Assembly (NCBI RefSeq): GCF_000685355.1
Contig: NZ_JHET01000007.1
Span: 372,001-436,000, forward strand
Origin: Microbacterium sp. CH12i
Lineage (GTDB): Bacteria; Actinomycetota; Actinomycetes; Actinomycetales; Microbacteriaceae
DNA length: 64,000 bases
Direction: 5' to 3'
The notes beneath the pieces were generated by a model. It saw only the letters and a program-made list of their open reading frames with translations, had not been told where the DNA came from and searched no databases. The translations under genes were made by a program, and so were the position numbers. How positions within the stretch are numbered: position 1 is the stretch's first letter; every line of letters begins with the position of its first letter. Positions 22,203 to 30,902 of this stretch are shown here, in pieces.

Positions 22203-23114
22203 TCAGACCAGTTCGGCGCGCACCAGTTCGGCGCGCACGAGCGGCCCCAGCGCGGACGCACCGCGTGTACTCATCACGACGGTGTAGTGGTTCAAGTCGT
22301 CCAGATGCTGATGACGGATCGACGGGTATGCAGTCAGGAGCCGATCAAGATGTGCGGGTGGATAGAGTCCAGGGGTCTCGTTCTGCAGTCCGCGCGGCAC
22401 GGTGATGAACAGGGTCGGGTGCTGAAGCGCCGCACGTGCCGCTGGCAGCGCAGAGCCAGTATTCAGATCGATCGTGTCGTCGACGGTGGTCTGGTAGCTC
22501 GTTGCCGGGCGATAGCGGTCACCCTCCGGAAGCAGGTCGTAGGCGATGTAGCGCTCGAGCTCCTCGCTCCAGTCCGAGACGAACGCGGGATGTTCGCGCC
22601 AGAATACGTTCGTGTACTCCTCGACGTCCTTCCAGCGGCGCGACAGTCGCTCGGCCGTCGGGCCAAGAATGAAAGCGACCAATTGCTCGGGGCTCAGGCC
22701 GGGTGGCACATCCAGCGGAAGCCCACCATCGACGAGGACCAGTCGCTGCACGCGCTCGGGATGCAGGTGCGCAAGCACGACGGCGACGAAACCACCCATG
22801 GAATGCCCAACGACGGGCAACGAGGCGACCTCGAGCGCATCCAGCACCGCAACCAGGTCGGCCGCATGCGATGCCATCCCGGCGGGCCCTGAGACTGTAC
22901 AGCTGACGCCGCGACCGCGGAGATCCGGGGCGATCACCCGCACACCCGGTAACTCTGCGACCAGGAATGGCCATGCCAGGTGTGAGGAGGTCACGCCGTG
23001 GATCGCCAGCACAGTCGGCGTCTCGTCGCTCGCATTGATCGGATCCCAGATGCCGACTCGAAGGTCACCACCGGCGACGGGAACATCGATCGTGCGATAA
23101 GTGTGAGCGCTCAT
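22203..23114 (-). CDS. Alpha/beta hydrolase
   Basis: A 303-residue alpha/beta-hydrolase fold protein. The oxyanion region is LAIHGVTSSHLAWPFL, the nucleophile serine is in VVGHSMGGFVAVVL near residue 108, and the late histidine is in DDLNHYTVV. No signal peptide is visible, so it acts in the cytoplasm. Its ATG overlaps the stop of the 3-hydroxybutyrate dehydrogenase gene (ATGA), which suggests it releases a hydroxyacid from an ester or oligomer for that enzyme; this is inference. The C-terminus carries a duplicated VRAEL from an exact 15-base tandem repeat. Confidence 0.88.
   Translation of the reverse strand: MSAHTYRTIDVPVAGGDLRVGIWDPINASDETPTVLAIHGVTSSHLAWPFLVAELPGVRVIAPDLRGRGVSCTVSGPAGMASHAADLVAVLDALEVASLPVVGHSMGGFVAVVLAHLHPERVQRLVLVDGGLPLDVPPGLSPEQLVAFILGPTAERLSRRWKDVEEYTNVFWREHPAFVSDWSEELERYIAYDLLPEGDRYRPATSYQTTVDDTIDLNTGSALPAARAALQHPTLFITVPRGLQNETPGLYPPAHLDRLLTAYPSIRHQHLDDLNHYTVVMSTRGASALGPLVRAELVRAELV
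22209..22238. repeat. Exact 15-base tandem duplication
   Basis: The unit CAGTTCGGCGCGCAC occurs twice in direct succession at the 3' end of the alpha/beta hydrolase gene and adds a second VRAEL to the C-terminus in frame. Confidence 0.85.
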
Positions 23115-23863
23115 CGAGAGGTCCATCCGCCATCCATCGTGTACGACGCCCCGGTCACCATTGATGAGTGCGGTGAGGCCAGCCAGCCTGCGAGGGATGC
23201 CACTTCTTCCGCTTCAACGAGACGCTTGATCGCGCTCTCGGTCAGCATGACTTTTTCAATGACCTCGCTCTCCGGGATGCCGTGCATCTTCGCCTGGTCT
23301 GCGATCTGCTTCTCGACCAGCGGCGTGCGCACGTAACCCGGATTGATGCAGTTGCTCGTGACGCCGTGCGGGCCGCCTTCAAGCGCGGTGACTTTCGAGA
23401 GGCCTTCGAGCCCGTGCTTGGCTGCGACATAGGCAGATTTGAACGGGCTTGCGCGCAGTCCGTGCACGCTGGAGATGTTGATGATACGGCCCCAGCCACG
23501 CTCGTACATACCCGGCAGCGCGGCACGAATCAGTAGAAACGGCGCCTCAAGCATGATGCGTTGGATCGCGCGAAAGGCCTCTGGATCGAAATCTTGGATC
23601 GGGCTCACCCGCTGAATTCCGGCGTTGTTCACGAGAATGTCCGCGTTGAGCGCGAGATCATCGAGCGCGACGGTGTCTGAGAGATCGACGGCCCATGCCT
23701 CGCCACCCAGAGCGGTCGCGTGCTGTTCGGCGGCTTCGGCGTTGAGATCAGCGATGATGACGTGCGCGCCGCGCGCCGCGAACTCCTCGGCGCATGCCAG
23801 TCCGATGCCGCTCGCTCCGCCGGTGATGACGGCACGACGTCCGGCGAGATCCTGCTCAGTCAT
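23111..23863 (-). CDS. bdhA: 3-hydroxybutyrate dehydrogenase (SDR family)
   Basis: A classical short-chain dehydrogenase of 250 residues. The NAD motif is AVITGGASGIGLACAEEFA, then LVNNAGIQRVSPI; the catalytic set is S132, Y145 and K149 (SAYVAAKHGLEGLSK). The segments ISSVHGLRASPFKSAYV and NPGYVRTPLVEKQIADQA are characteristic of D-3-hydroxybutyrate dehydrogenases, which oxidise 3-hydroxybutyrate to acetoacetate with NAD. It overlaps the TetR gene upstream and the hydrolase downstream. The product acetoacetate is the substrate of the CoA-transferase encoded 2 kb away. Confidence 0.88.
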   Translation of the reverse strand: MTEQDLAGRRAVITGGASGIGLACAEEFAARGAHVIIADLNAEAAEQHATALGGEAWAVDLSDTVALDDLALNADILVNNAGIQRVSPIQDFDPEAFRAIQRIMLEAPFLLIRAALPGMYERGWGRIINISSVHGLRASPFKSAYVAAKHGLEGLSKVTALEGGPHGVTSNCINPGYVRTPLVEKQIADQAKMHGIPESEVIEKVMLTESAIKRLVEAEEVASLAGWLASPHSSMVTGASYTMDGGWTSR

Positions 23864-24542
23864 TTCGATTCTCCTTCTCGGCGGGCTCCGGTCGCAGTGC
23901 GTTGCCGATAAACCGTGTCATGGCGTCGACCACGCCGGGATCAATCGCGGCTGGCGGGCGACCATCGGCGTCACGCTCCCAGAGCAGGTAGCGCATGCCA
24001 ATCAGCTCTCCGGCCCCCATCAGCGCCCAAGCGGCAACCTCAGGATCGAGGTGTTCGTCAACGTCGCCCTCGGCCTGGGCGGCGCGGAGACCAGCCTGGT
24101 AGCCCTCGACGATCCGTTCATAGTGCAGTCGCAATGTCGCAGGAGAGACGAACTCCGCTTCTCGCACGACACGGTAAAGCGCGGGGTGCGCGGCGGTGAA
24201 ACGAAAGAATCCTTCGAATCCCAGCCGCTCAGCTTCGATCCGGTCCTTCGCCGCTGCCATCGACTCCGACATCGCATGACGCACACGGCGGTTCAGATCG
24301 ATGACGAGCGCCTCGAAAATCGTCTGTTTGCTGTCGAAGTACAGATAGAACGTGCCGAGTGCGACGCCCGCGCTCTCGGTGATCTTGACGATGGATGCTT
24401 CGTGGTAACCGAGATCGGCGAACACCGTCTCTGCTGCTTCGAGCAGCCGATGCCTGGTCGCCTCCCCGCGCTTGGTCAGGGGTCGCCCCGTCGCGGGTGA
24501 CACGAATCCATCGGGGGCAATGGTCTCAACGGACTCGGTCAT
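23856..24542 (-). CDS. TetR family regulator inside the transport/catabolic operon
   Basis: A 228-residue protein with helix-turn-helix region ITESAGVALGTFYLYFDSKQ near residues 55-74 and a ligand domain containing RHAMSESMAAAKDRIEAE. The start at 24542 (MTESVETIAPDG) lies inside the end of the acyl-CoA ligase gene, and the stop overlaps bdhA, so it is made from the long operon. Members with FxSKxxIFEAL are common controllers of acyl-CoA metabolism. It may repress the operon promoter at 30863-30891 until an acyl-CoA accumulates; this is inference. Confidence 0.87.
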   Translation of the reverse strand: MTESVETIAPDGFVSPATGRPLTKRGEATRHRLLEAAETVFADLGYHEASIVKITESAGVALGTFYLYFDSKQTIFEALVIDLNRRVRHAMSESMAAAKDRIEAERLGFEGFFRFTAAHPALYRVVREAEFVSPATLRLHYERIVEGYQAGLRAAQAEGDVDEHLDPEVAAWALMGAGELIGMRYLLWERDADGRPPAAIDPGVVDAMTRFIGNALRPEPAEKENRND

Positions 24543-26091
24543 CAGCTTCTTCCTTCTGCGATGCTGCGACGAGTTGCGAAGCGTGTGCTCGCAGCGTGGC
24601 GCGATCGAACTTTTCGAGTGTGGAACGCGGCAAATCGTCGAGGAATACGATTCGTGCCGGGAGTTTGAAGGCTGCGAGGCGTTCACGCGCGAACGCAAGA
24701 AGTTCGTCCGCAGAGAACGAGCTATGCGCAACGACGAATGCGACACCGCGCTCGCCCCACACCTGGTCAGGAGCAGCGACCACGGCGACTGCCTTGACCA
24801 GCGGATGCGCGCTGAGGGCACGCTCGACCTCTGCTGGTGCGACATTCTCGCCGCCCGACACATAAATCTCTTTGAGTCGATCTACGATCCGAAAGACGCC
24901 AGAGGCGTTGCGGTGTGCCAGATCTCCCGTGCGCAGCCATGGTCCGGAGCGCGCCTTGGCGGTGGCATCCGGATCATCGAGGTACTCCGCGAAAGTACTG
25001 GGTCCGCGCACCCACAGCTCCCCCGTCGCTTCTCCCTCGAGCACGAGCGCTGTGGCGACATCGACCAGCCGGACATCGACAGAGGGATACGGCCGTCCGA
25101 CCGCACCCGGGTGCGCAGCAAAATCGGCCGGCGGCAACGCAAGGACGTTGGGGCCAGCCTCAGTGAGCCCGTAGCCCTGCGTGAACGCGATGCCACGCTC
25201 CGCCCACACCCGCGCAAGTTCGACCGGCATCGTCGCACCGCCGACGAGCATGTGACGCAACGAAGACAGGTCAGCGCGGTCCCAACCTGCGGAGTCCTGA
25301 AGCATCCGATACTGCGTCGGCACACCCATCATGGTCGTGACCTTGCGCTCGCTGATCAACTGCAGGACGCGCCCTGGCTGGAACGACCGTTCCAGCACGA
25401 CAGTCGCTCCGGCCCACCAGGCGAGCAGGGGCTGCACGTTCCACGCTGCCACGTGGTACTGCGGCAGCATCGCCAGCACTACGTCTGTCGACAACATCGG
25501 CATGGTCTGTGAGAGCGCCATGTTGGTCCAGAAGCAGTTCTCATGCGTCAGGACAACACCCTTTGGTGCCGCTTCGCTGCCGGAGGTGAAGATCACCAGC
25601 AGCGGGTCCGCATCGCGCACGGCGCGCGGCTCGCACGGCGTCGAGGAGAAAGGCACCTGTGCTTCTACCCCTGATACTCCGAGGAAAACGTACGCAGGTG
25701 CCTCGGCATCCAGCATCCGAAGCGCCGTGCTGGCCAGGGCGACGTGCTCATCCTCGACGAGCACGAGTGCTGCGCCGCTGCGGCGGATAAGGGCGGCGAG
25801 TTCGGTCGGAGTCAGCCGCCACGAGAGCGGAATGAATGTGATCCCGAGGAACGCGCAGGCGAAGAAGGCGACCACGTGATCGGCAGAGTTTCCCGACACC
25901 GTGGCGATGCGCGCTCCAGCGCCGTAACCCGCATCCGTCAGGCGGGTTGCCAGTTGCTCGGCACGATGGGCGAGAGTTCCGTAGTCGAGGGCGACGCCAC
26001 GATCGTCAATCGCGATCTTGGTCGGGTTGGAGGCCGCGCGGTCACGCAGCCACCGCCCGACGGTGTGCGGTCCGTCGACGTCGAGGCTCAT
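24526..26091 (-). CDS. AMP-dependent acyl-CoA ligase
   Basis: An adenylate-forming ligase of 521 residues. The phosphate loop is IFTSGSEAAPKGVVLTHEN, the A5 motif is TQGYGLTEAGP, the hinge region is LRTGDLAHRN...VDRLKEIYVSGGENVAP, and the catalytic lysine is in RSTLEKFDR near the C-terminus. It activates a carboxylic acid to its CoA thioester. The best guess is a medium-chain or aromatic acid, because the gene directly follows an ABC importer (ATG overlaps the permease stop) rather than beta-oxidation genes. Substrate specificity cannot be read from sequence. Confidence 0.9.
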   Translation of the reverse strand: MSLDVDGPHTVGRWLRDRAASNPTKIAIDDRGVALDYGTLAHRAEQLATRLTDAGYGAGARIATVSGNSADHVVAFFACAFLGITFIPLSWRLTPTELAALIRRSGAALVLVEDEHVALASTALRMLDAEAPAYVFLGVSGVEAQVPFSSTPCEPRAVRDADPLLVIFTSGSEAAPKGVVLTHENCFWTNMALSQTMPMLSTDVVLAMLPQYHVAAWNVQPLLAWWAGATVVLERSFQPGRVLQLISERKVTTMMGVPTQYRMLQDSAGWDRADLSSLRHMLVGGATMPVELARVWAERGIAFTQGYGLTEAGPNVLALPPADFAAHPGAVGRPYPSVDVRLVDVATALVLEGEATGELWVRGPSTFAEYLDDPDATAKARSGPWLRTGDLAHRNASGVFRIVDRLKEIYVSGGENVAPAEVERALSAHPLVKAVAVVAAPDQVWGERGVAFVVAHSSFSADELLAFARERLAAFKLPARIVFLDDLPRSTLEKFDRATLRAHASQLVAASQKEEADDRVR

Positions 26092-27224
26092 CGCCCGGCC
26101 GCCGGGGTGGTGATCGCGTCACTATCATCGAGCGCACCCAGCGATCCCGCGGCGGTTCGCGCTGCTCCCCGGCGCTGGCGACGACGCAGAGTGTCGACGG
26201 TGCCGGCGATGCCGCCGGGCAGGAACATGACAACCAGGATGAACAGCACTCCGAGGATGAAGAGCGGCTCGGATAGCGGGATGCGCAGGAAGTCAGGCAG
26301 CCCCTGGATTCCTTCGGCGCGCGCCAGCACCGTCAGACGCTGATCGAGGATCGTGTAAATCACACCACCTACAATCGCACCCCAGCGGAATCCGACACCA
26401 CCGAGCACGACCATCACGAGCACGGTGATCGTCAGATCGGCACCCACGGCGCTCGGTTGCGTCCCCGATTGCAGCAGCAGATATGCGACACCAGCGAGGC
26501 TTGCGCACAAGGCAGCGATTACGAAGACGATGAGCTTTGCGCGGGTGGGGCGAAGTCCCAGCACCTGCACGCGCAGCTCGTTTTCGCGGCTCGCGGCGGC
26601 GAGATGACCGAGTCTGGACGTGTCGACCCACAGCACCACCAGATACACGATCACGAGCACGATCAGCGCGAACCAGTAGAGGTTGCGGGTGTTGATAACG
26701 CCCACCAGCCAGTCCGGAACGCTGGCGGTGTTCAGGCCGAGGCCTTCTTCCCCGCCGGTGATGGCCTGGTTGCGTCTGACGAGCACCGAACCTGCTTGTG
26801 CGAATGCCAGCGTCACCATCGCGAAGGGGATGCCGTTCACCCGCATCGCCACGGCGCCCGTGATGAGTGCGATCACCATGCCGCCGACCAGCGCGGCGAA
26901 CACACCTGGCACGAGCGGCAACTCGAATGACCGGAGCAGGATGCCGAGTCCGTAGGCCCCAGCGCCGAAATACAGTGCATGGCCGAAGGACAGCATGCCG
27001 GCGCTGCCGAGTAGCAGGTTGTATGAAAGTGCGAGGGCGGCGAAGACCATGCACAGCGACAGCAATGCGAGCGAGCCGGGCGTGTACGTCGGTCCTGGAA
27101 GGATGCCGGGCAGCGAGAGGTTCAGCAGCGGAAGCACTGCCATTACGATGACGAGCACTACCCCGATGATCACGGGCGCGAAGCGCTTGAGTGCGACGGC
27201 CTGGTTGTCTGAACGGCGCATCAT
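26088..27224 (-). CDS. livM: ABC importer permease, LivM type
   Basis: A permease of 378 residues with 9-10 membrane segments. It has the LivM pattern, including SYNLLLGSAGMLSFGHALYFGAG in two adjoining pieces, VTLAFAQAGSVLVRRN, and the cytoplasmic coupling loop SRENELRVQVLGLRPTRAK. The start at 27224 overlaps the LivH stop. It forms the channel together with LivH and is driven by the two ATPases encoded upstream. The family takes up branched-chain amino acids, amides or aromatic acids; linkage to an acyl-CoA ligase argues against leucine as substrate here. Confidence 0.9.
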   Translation of the reverse strand: MMRRSDNQAVALKRFAPVIIGVVLVIVMAVLPLLNLSLPGILPGPTYTPGSLALLSLCMVFAALALSYNLLLGSAGMLSFGHALYFGAGAYGLGILLRSFELPLVPGVFAALVGGMVIALITGAVAMRVNGIPFAMVTLAFAQAGSVLVRRNQAITGGEEGLGLNTASVPDWLVGVINTRNLYWFALIVLVIVYLVVLWVDTSRLGHLAAASRENELRVQVLGLRPTRAKLIVFVIAALCASLAGVAYLLLQSGTQPSAVGADLTITVLVMVVLGGVGFRWGAIVGGVIYTILDQRLTVLARAEGIQGLPDFLRIPLSEPLFILGVLFILVVMFLPGGIAGTVDTLRRRQRRGAARTAAGSLGALDDSDAITTPAAGR

Positions 27225-28096
27225 GCTTTCCTCCCCATCAGGCCCGCCGGTCGCACAAGAAGCACGACAGCGAGCAGGATTACGACGATGAAGTCGCCGG
27301 TGCCGCCGAGATACGTGTTGGCGACCTGTTGCAGCACGGCGACCAGCACCGAGGCGACAGCGGCGCCGGTGAGCGAACCGAGCCCGCCGACCACCGTCAC
27401 GATGAACGCGAAGATGAGCAGGGTCGAGCCGAGGTGCGCGGAGACGTACGTCATGGCATGCATTGCCAGCACGCCGCCGATGCCGGCCGCAGCGCCACCG
27501 ATCGCGAAGACGAGAGTGAAGGAGCGGCGGACGTCGATGCCGAGGGCTGTGACCATGGCCCGGTTCTCGACACCGGCGCGGATGATCATGCCGTAGCGCG
27601 TCTTCTTCAGGAAGAGCACGAGGCCCGCGAGCACGAGCGCTGCCGCGATGATCAGCACCCAGTACTTGTTGGGGATGCTGGCACCGAGCACATCCGTGGT
27701 CTGCCCCAGCCAGGAGGGCCCGGTGACTGTGATGGCGTCGGTGCCCCAAATGCCTTCGAAGAGCGCGATCGCCGCGAACGACAGACCCACGGTGACGAGT
27801 ACCTGCTCGATGTGTCGTTCATATAGCGGTCGGATGAGCACAAGCTCTGTCAGCGTCGCGAAGACGGCGCCGACGATTGCTCCGACCAGGATCGAGAGCA
27901 GGAACCCGAGCCAGGTCGATGCACCAATCGCTTGTGCAACCGCCCAGCCGACGAAGGCGCTGAGGGTAAGAAAGGCGCCATGCGCGAAGTTCAGCACGTG
28001 CATGAGGCCGTAGATGAGGCTCAGACCACTGGCGACCAGGAAATAGAGGGCGCCGAGTCCGACGCCGATGACCAGGGTGAGAACGAGAGCGCTCAC
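27221..28096 (-). CDS. livH: ABC importer permease, LivH type
   Basis: A permease of 291 residues. The first half has the signature GLGALYFLVASGLSLIYGLM then HVLNFAHGAFLTLSAF; later comes the coupling loop KTRYGMIIRAGVENRAMVTALG, and GGLGSLTGAAVASVLVAVLQ lies near the end. Overlaps of four bases with livF upstream and livM downstream show a strict operon. Function is as for LivM. Confidence 0.9.
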   Translation of the reverse strand: MSALVLTLVIGVGLGALYFLVASGLSLIYGLMHVLNFAHGAFLTLSAFVGWAVAQAIGASTWLGFLLSILVGAIVGAVFATLTELVLIRPLYERHIEQVLVTVGLSFAAIALFEGIWGTDAITVTGPSWLGQTTDVLGASIPNKYWVLIIAAALVLAGLVLFLKKTRYGMIIRAGVENRAMVTALGIDVRRSFTLVFAIGGAAAGIGGVLAMHAMTYVSAHLGSTLLIFAFIVTVVGGLGSLTGAAVASVLVAVLQQVANTYLGGTGDFIVVILLAVVLLVRPAGLMGRKA

Positions 28097-28803
28097 GCGT
28101 GGGCCTCCGCGCTGACGCCGAGCAACCGACGGGTGAGGTCGGCGTTGTCCAGGATCTCCTTGGCGGGGCCGGTGTGGACAACGCGGCCTCCTGCGATCAC
28201 CACAGCGCCGGCAGCGAGTTGCCGGACGACCTCAAGGTTCTGCTCGACGAGCAGGATCGGCACGGTCTTGGCAGCTTCTGCCAGAGCATCCGACACTTCT
28301 CTCACGATCTTGGGGGCAAGGCCCTTAGTCGGCTCGTCCACGAGGATGATGCGATTGTCGTTGAGGAGAGCTCGGGCAACCGAGACCATCTGCTGTTGTC
28401 CACCGGAAAGCGTTCCGGCGCGCTGATCGCGACGCTGCACCAGATCGGGGAACAGCTCCGCGACGAACTCATGACGGGGTGCGCGCTGACGTTCGGCGAG
28501 AGCGAGGTTTTCGGCGACGGTGAGTCCGGCGAAGACCTCGCGGTCTTCGGGAACGTATCCGACACCGCGCTGCACGATCTTGTGGGTAGGGAGATTGTCG
28601 ATCCGCTCCCCCTCGAGCAGCACTTCGCCGCGCCGAGTGATGAGCCCGAGGATGGCGCGGAGCGTAGAAGTCTTGCCGACGCCGTTGCGACCAAGGACAG
28701 CGGTGATGCCGGTGGCGGGCACATCGAAGGAGATATCTTCGATGACCTGCTGGCCTGCGATCGAGCCGCGGAGGGATCGCACCTGAAGGATGGGGTCGGT
28801 CAT
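28093..28803 (-). CDS. livF: ABC importer ATPase, LivF type
   Basis: An ATPase of 236 residues with Walker A GRNGVGKTSTLRAI, signature TLSGGQQQMVSVARAL, Walker B NNRIILVDEPTKGLAP-like NRIILVDEPTKGLAP, and an H-loop region ILLVEQNLEVV. It pairs with LivG to energise transport. Start overlaps the livG stop and its stop overlaps the livH start (ATGA in both cases). Confidence 0.92.
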   Translation of the reverse strand: MTDPILQVRSLRGSIAGQQVIEDISFDVPATGITAVLGRNGVGKTSTLRAILGLITRRGEVLLEGERIDNLPTHKIVQRGVGYVPEDREVFAGLTVAENLALAERQRAPRHEFVAELFPDLVQRRDQRAGTLSGGQQQMVSVARALLNDNRIILVDEPTKGLAPKIVREVSDALAEAAKTVPILLVEQNLEVVRQLAAGAVVIAGGRVVHTGPAKEILDNADLTRRLLGVSAEAHA

Positions 28804-29591
28804 GTTGCACTCCCCTTTCCGAGATAAGCGCTCTGCACTGTCGGGTTCTCCATGATCCGCTGAGGGGTGTCGAGGGCGATGATCGTACCGAAATACATCA
28901 CCGCGACCAGGTCGACCAGTCCCATGAGAACGTCGATGTGGTGTTCGACCATGAGTACGGTGCAGCCCTTCTCGCGCTGCATCACCCGGATGTTGTCGAC
29001 GAGGCCTGCAACATCGCCCGAGGCGACTCCGGCCATCGGCTCATCGAGAAGGACGAGTCTGGAGTCAGTCGCAAGCAGAGAGGCGATTTCGAGCTTGCGC
29101 TTGTCGCCGTGGCTGATGTCGCCGGCCAGAGTGTCGAGTCGATCTCCCAGCCCCACTTCCTCCAGAACCGCAACAGCCTCGGCTGTGGCGGCATCATCGC
29201 GGCGCGGGAACTTCAGCAGCGAGTAGCTGCCGCCCTGTGCGGCTTGGGCCGCAATACGGACGTTCTCGAGGATGCTGAGTTTGGGAAACAGACTCGATGT
29301 CTGGAATGTGCGCCCCAGTCCTGCCCGTGCCCGCTTGGGCACCGAAAGACCGGTGATGTCTTCGCCGTCGAGGAGGATCCGGCCCGCCGTGGGCTTGATC
29401 ACACCCGATATCGCGTTGAACAGCGTGGTCTTTCCCGCGCCGTTGGGTCCGATCACTCCGACAAGAGTGCCGGGTGCGATATCGAGGTCGACATCCTTGA
29501 GGATTGTCGCTCCGCCGATCTGAAGGCCGAGTCCTTCGACGCGGAGTGCCGCGCCGCTCGTCTTCCGCTCAGGCAGGACTGGGGTGCTCAT
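28800..29591 (-). CDS. livG: ABC importer ATPase, LivG type
   Basis: An ATPase of 263 residues with Walker A GPNGAGKTTLFNAISG, the LivG-type segment GLGRTFQTSSLFPKLSILEN, signature ISHGDKRKLEIASLLA (a DKRKLEIA form normal for LivG), Walker B RLVLLDEPMAGVAS and the switch histidine in VLMVEHHIDVLM. It begins 19 bases after the binding-protein stop. Confidence 0.92.
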   Translation of the reverse strand: MSTPVLPERKTSGAALRVEGLGLQIGGATILKDVDLDIAPGTLVGVIGPNGAGKTTLFNAISGVIKPTAGRILLDGEDITGLSVPKRARAGLGRTFQTSSLFPKLSILENVRIAAQAAQGGSYSLLKFPRRDDAATAEAVAVLEEVGLGDRLDTLAGDISHGDKRKLEIASLLATDSRLVLLDEPMAGVASGDVAGLVDNIRVMQREKGCTVLMVEHHIDVLMGLVDLVAVMYFGTIIALDTPQRIMENPTVQSAYLGKGSAT

Positions 29592-29610
29592 CGAGTGCTT
29601 CGCCTTCTAC

Positions 29611-30804
29611 TTACGGTGCGACGTCGGCTGCGTCGACGGTGGCGACGAGCTCTGCCTTGAATCCGGCACCATCGGCGACGAGACGCGCCTGGTACATGTC
29701 CTGCAGGAGCGCGTGGTCGTCCGCGCGCACCGTCATCGTGCCCTTCGGTCCCTCGAATTCGAAGCCCTCGAGAGCAGCGATCATGGCGTCCACGTTGCCC
29801 TGGCCTTCCTTGACGGCCTGCACGAGCATGATTGCCGCGTTGAACCCATCCGGGCTGAACAGGTCGGGGGTGCCACCGGCATCCTCGATTGCCGCGATCA
29901 TCGCGGTGTTCACCTCGTTGTCAGGCGCACCAGGGAAATAGTGATTCAGGAAGTTGATCTTCTCCGATGCCTCACCATAAGCACCGAAAGTGGCCGCATC
30001 GCCAAGGCCCGTGACCACCGGGATGTTGTCAAGCACACCCTGCTGGCTCATCGCCTGCCACATTGCGCCGGACGTTGCACCTGCCCAGGCGACGAACACC
30101 AGGTCGGGCTGAGCGCTCAGAACCTGCTGCGCGAACGGCGTGAACTCGGTGACATCTTCTGCCACAAGCACCGGAGCAACTGTCGCGCCCTTGCCGCCGA
30201 GGATTGCCTCGACCGCAGCGACGTTGCCCTGTCCGAACGCATTGTTCTGGGCGAAGACCGCGACCGTCTTGCCGTCGATGTCGTCAAGGAACGTGCCGGC
30301 CGTTGCGACGTCCTGTGCCGACTGACGGCCAGAGCGGAAGGTGTACTCGTTGACGCCGGTAATGGCGTCTGCGGCCGCGGGGCCGGAGATGAATAGAGTC
30401 TTGTTCTGGGCTGCCTGCTCTGCGACCGCGAGCGCGACACCCGAAGAAGCGCTGCCGAGGAGGATGTTCACTCCTTCGCCGATGAGTTCCTTCGCTGCGG
30501 TGACAGCCGTGTCGGGGTCACCCGCATCGTCGCGGTACTCGACGGTGATCTTGGTGCCGTTGACTTCGTTCGTACCGTCAGTGGCGTAGTCGAGTCCGGC
30601 CTTGAACGCCTCGAGATACTGGTTGCCGTAGCCAGCGAGCGGCCCGGTCTCACTGGTGATCACACCGGCGACGATTTCGGCGGGGCCAGTGCTCTCTCCG
30701 GTGCTTTCACCGCCACCGGTCGCAGCTTGCGGCGCGCACGCCGCTAAGACGAGGGCGGCCGTGGCGACCACGGAGCCCAGGAGCAACTTCTTTGAAACTC
30801 GCAT
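29611..30804 (-). CDS. livK: ABC importer substrate-binding lipoprotein
   Basis: A 397-residue periplasmic-type binding protein anchored as a lipoprotein. The signal is MRVSKKLLLGSVVATAALVL followed by the lipobox LAAC with C23. A serine/glycine-rich linker precedes the type I binding fold (IVAGVITSETGPLAGYGNQY, LLGSASSGVALAVAEQ, KTVAVFAQNNAFGQGNV). It heads the nine-gene row livK-G-F-H-M, ligase, tetR, bdhA, hydrolase. ATG 30804 is preferred because the signal peptide starts there; a longer reading would run through the promoter. The ligand is unknown. Confidence 0.9.
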   Translation of the reverse strand: MRVSKKLLLGSVVATAALVLAACAPQAATGGGESTGESTGPAEIVAGVITSETGPLAGYGNQYLEAFKAGLDYATDGTNEVNGTKITVEYRDDAGDPDTAVTAAKELIGEGVNILLGSASSGVALAVAEQAAQNKTLFISGPAAADAITGVNEYTFRSGRQSAQDVATAGTFLDDIDGKTVAVFAQNNAFGQGNVAAVEAILGGKGATVAPVLVAEDVTEFTPFAQQVLSAQPDLVFVAWAGATSGAMWQAMSQQGVLDNIPVVTGLGDAATFGAYGEASEKINFLNHYFPGAPDNEVNTAMIAAIEDAGGTPDLFSPDGFNAAIMLVQAVKEGQGNVDAMIAALEGFEFEGPKGTMTVRADDHALLQDMYQARLVADGAGFKAELVATVDAADVAP

Positions 30805-30833
30805 GTGAATGCCTTTCACCCTTGGAAGGTCAT

Positions 30834-30891
30834 AACCTGAAAGCTGATTCAGGTTTTTTAAAACTGTAGATCGCGCCAGGCATTTCGTCAA
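30834..30891 (-). promoter_or_regulatory. Promoter and operator of the nine-gene import/catabolic operon
   Basis: On the minus strand, TTGACG (30891-30886) and TACAGT (30868-30863) are separated by 17 bases. Just after the expected start point lies a perfect inverted repeat, AACCTGAA / TTCAGGTT with a six-base centre (30834-30855), where a repressor would block elongation or initiation. The operon's own TetR and the divergent MarR are both candidates for binding it. Confidence 0.68.
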
Positions 30892-30902
30892 GCGGCGCAT
30901 AG

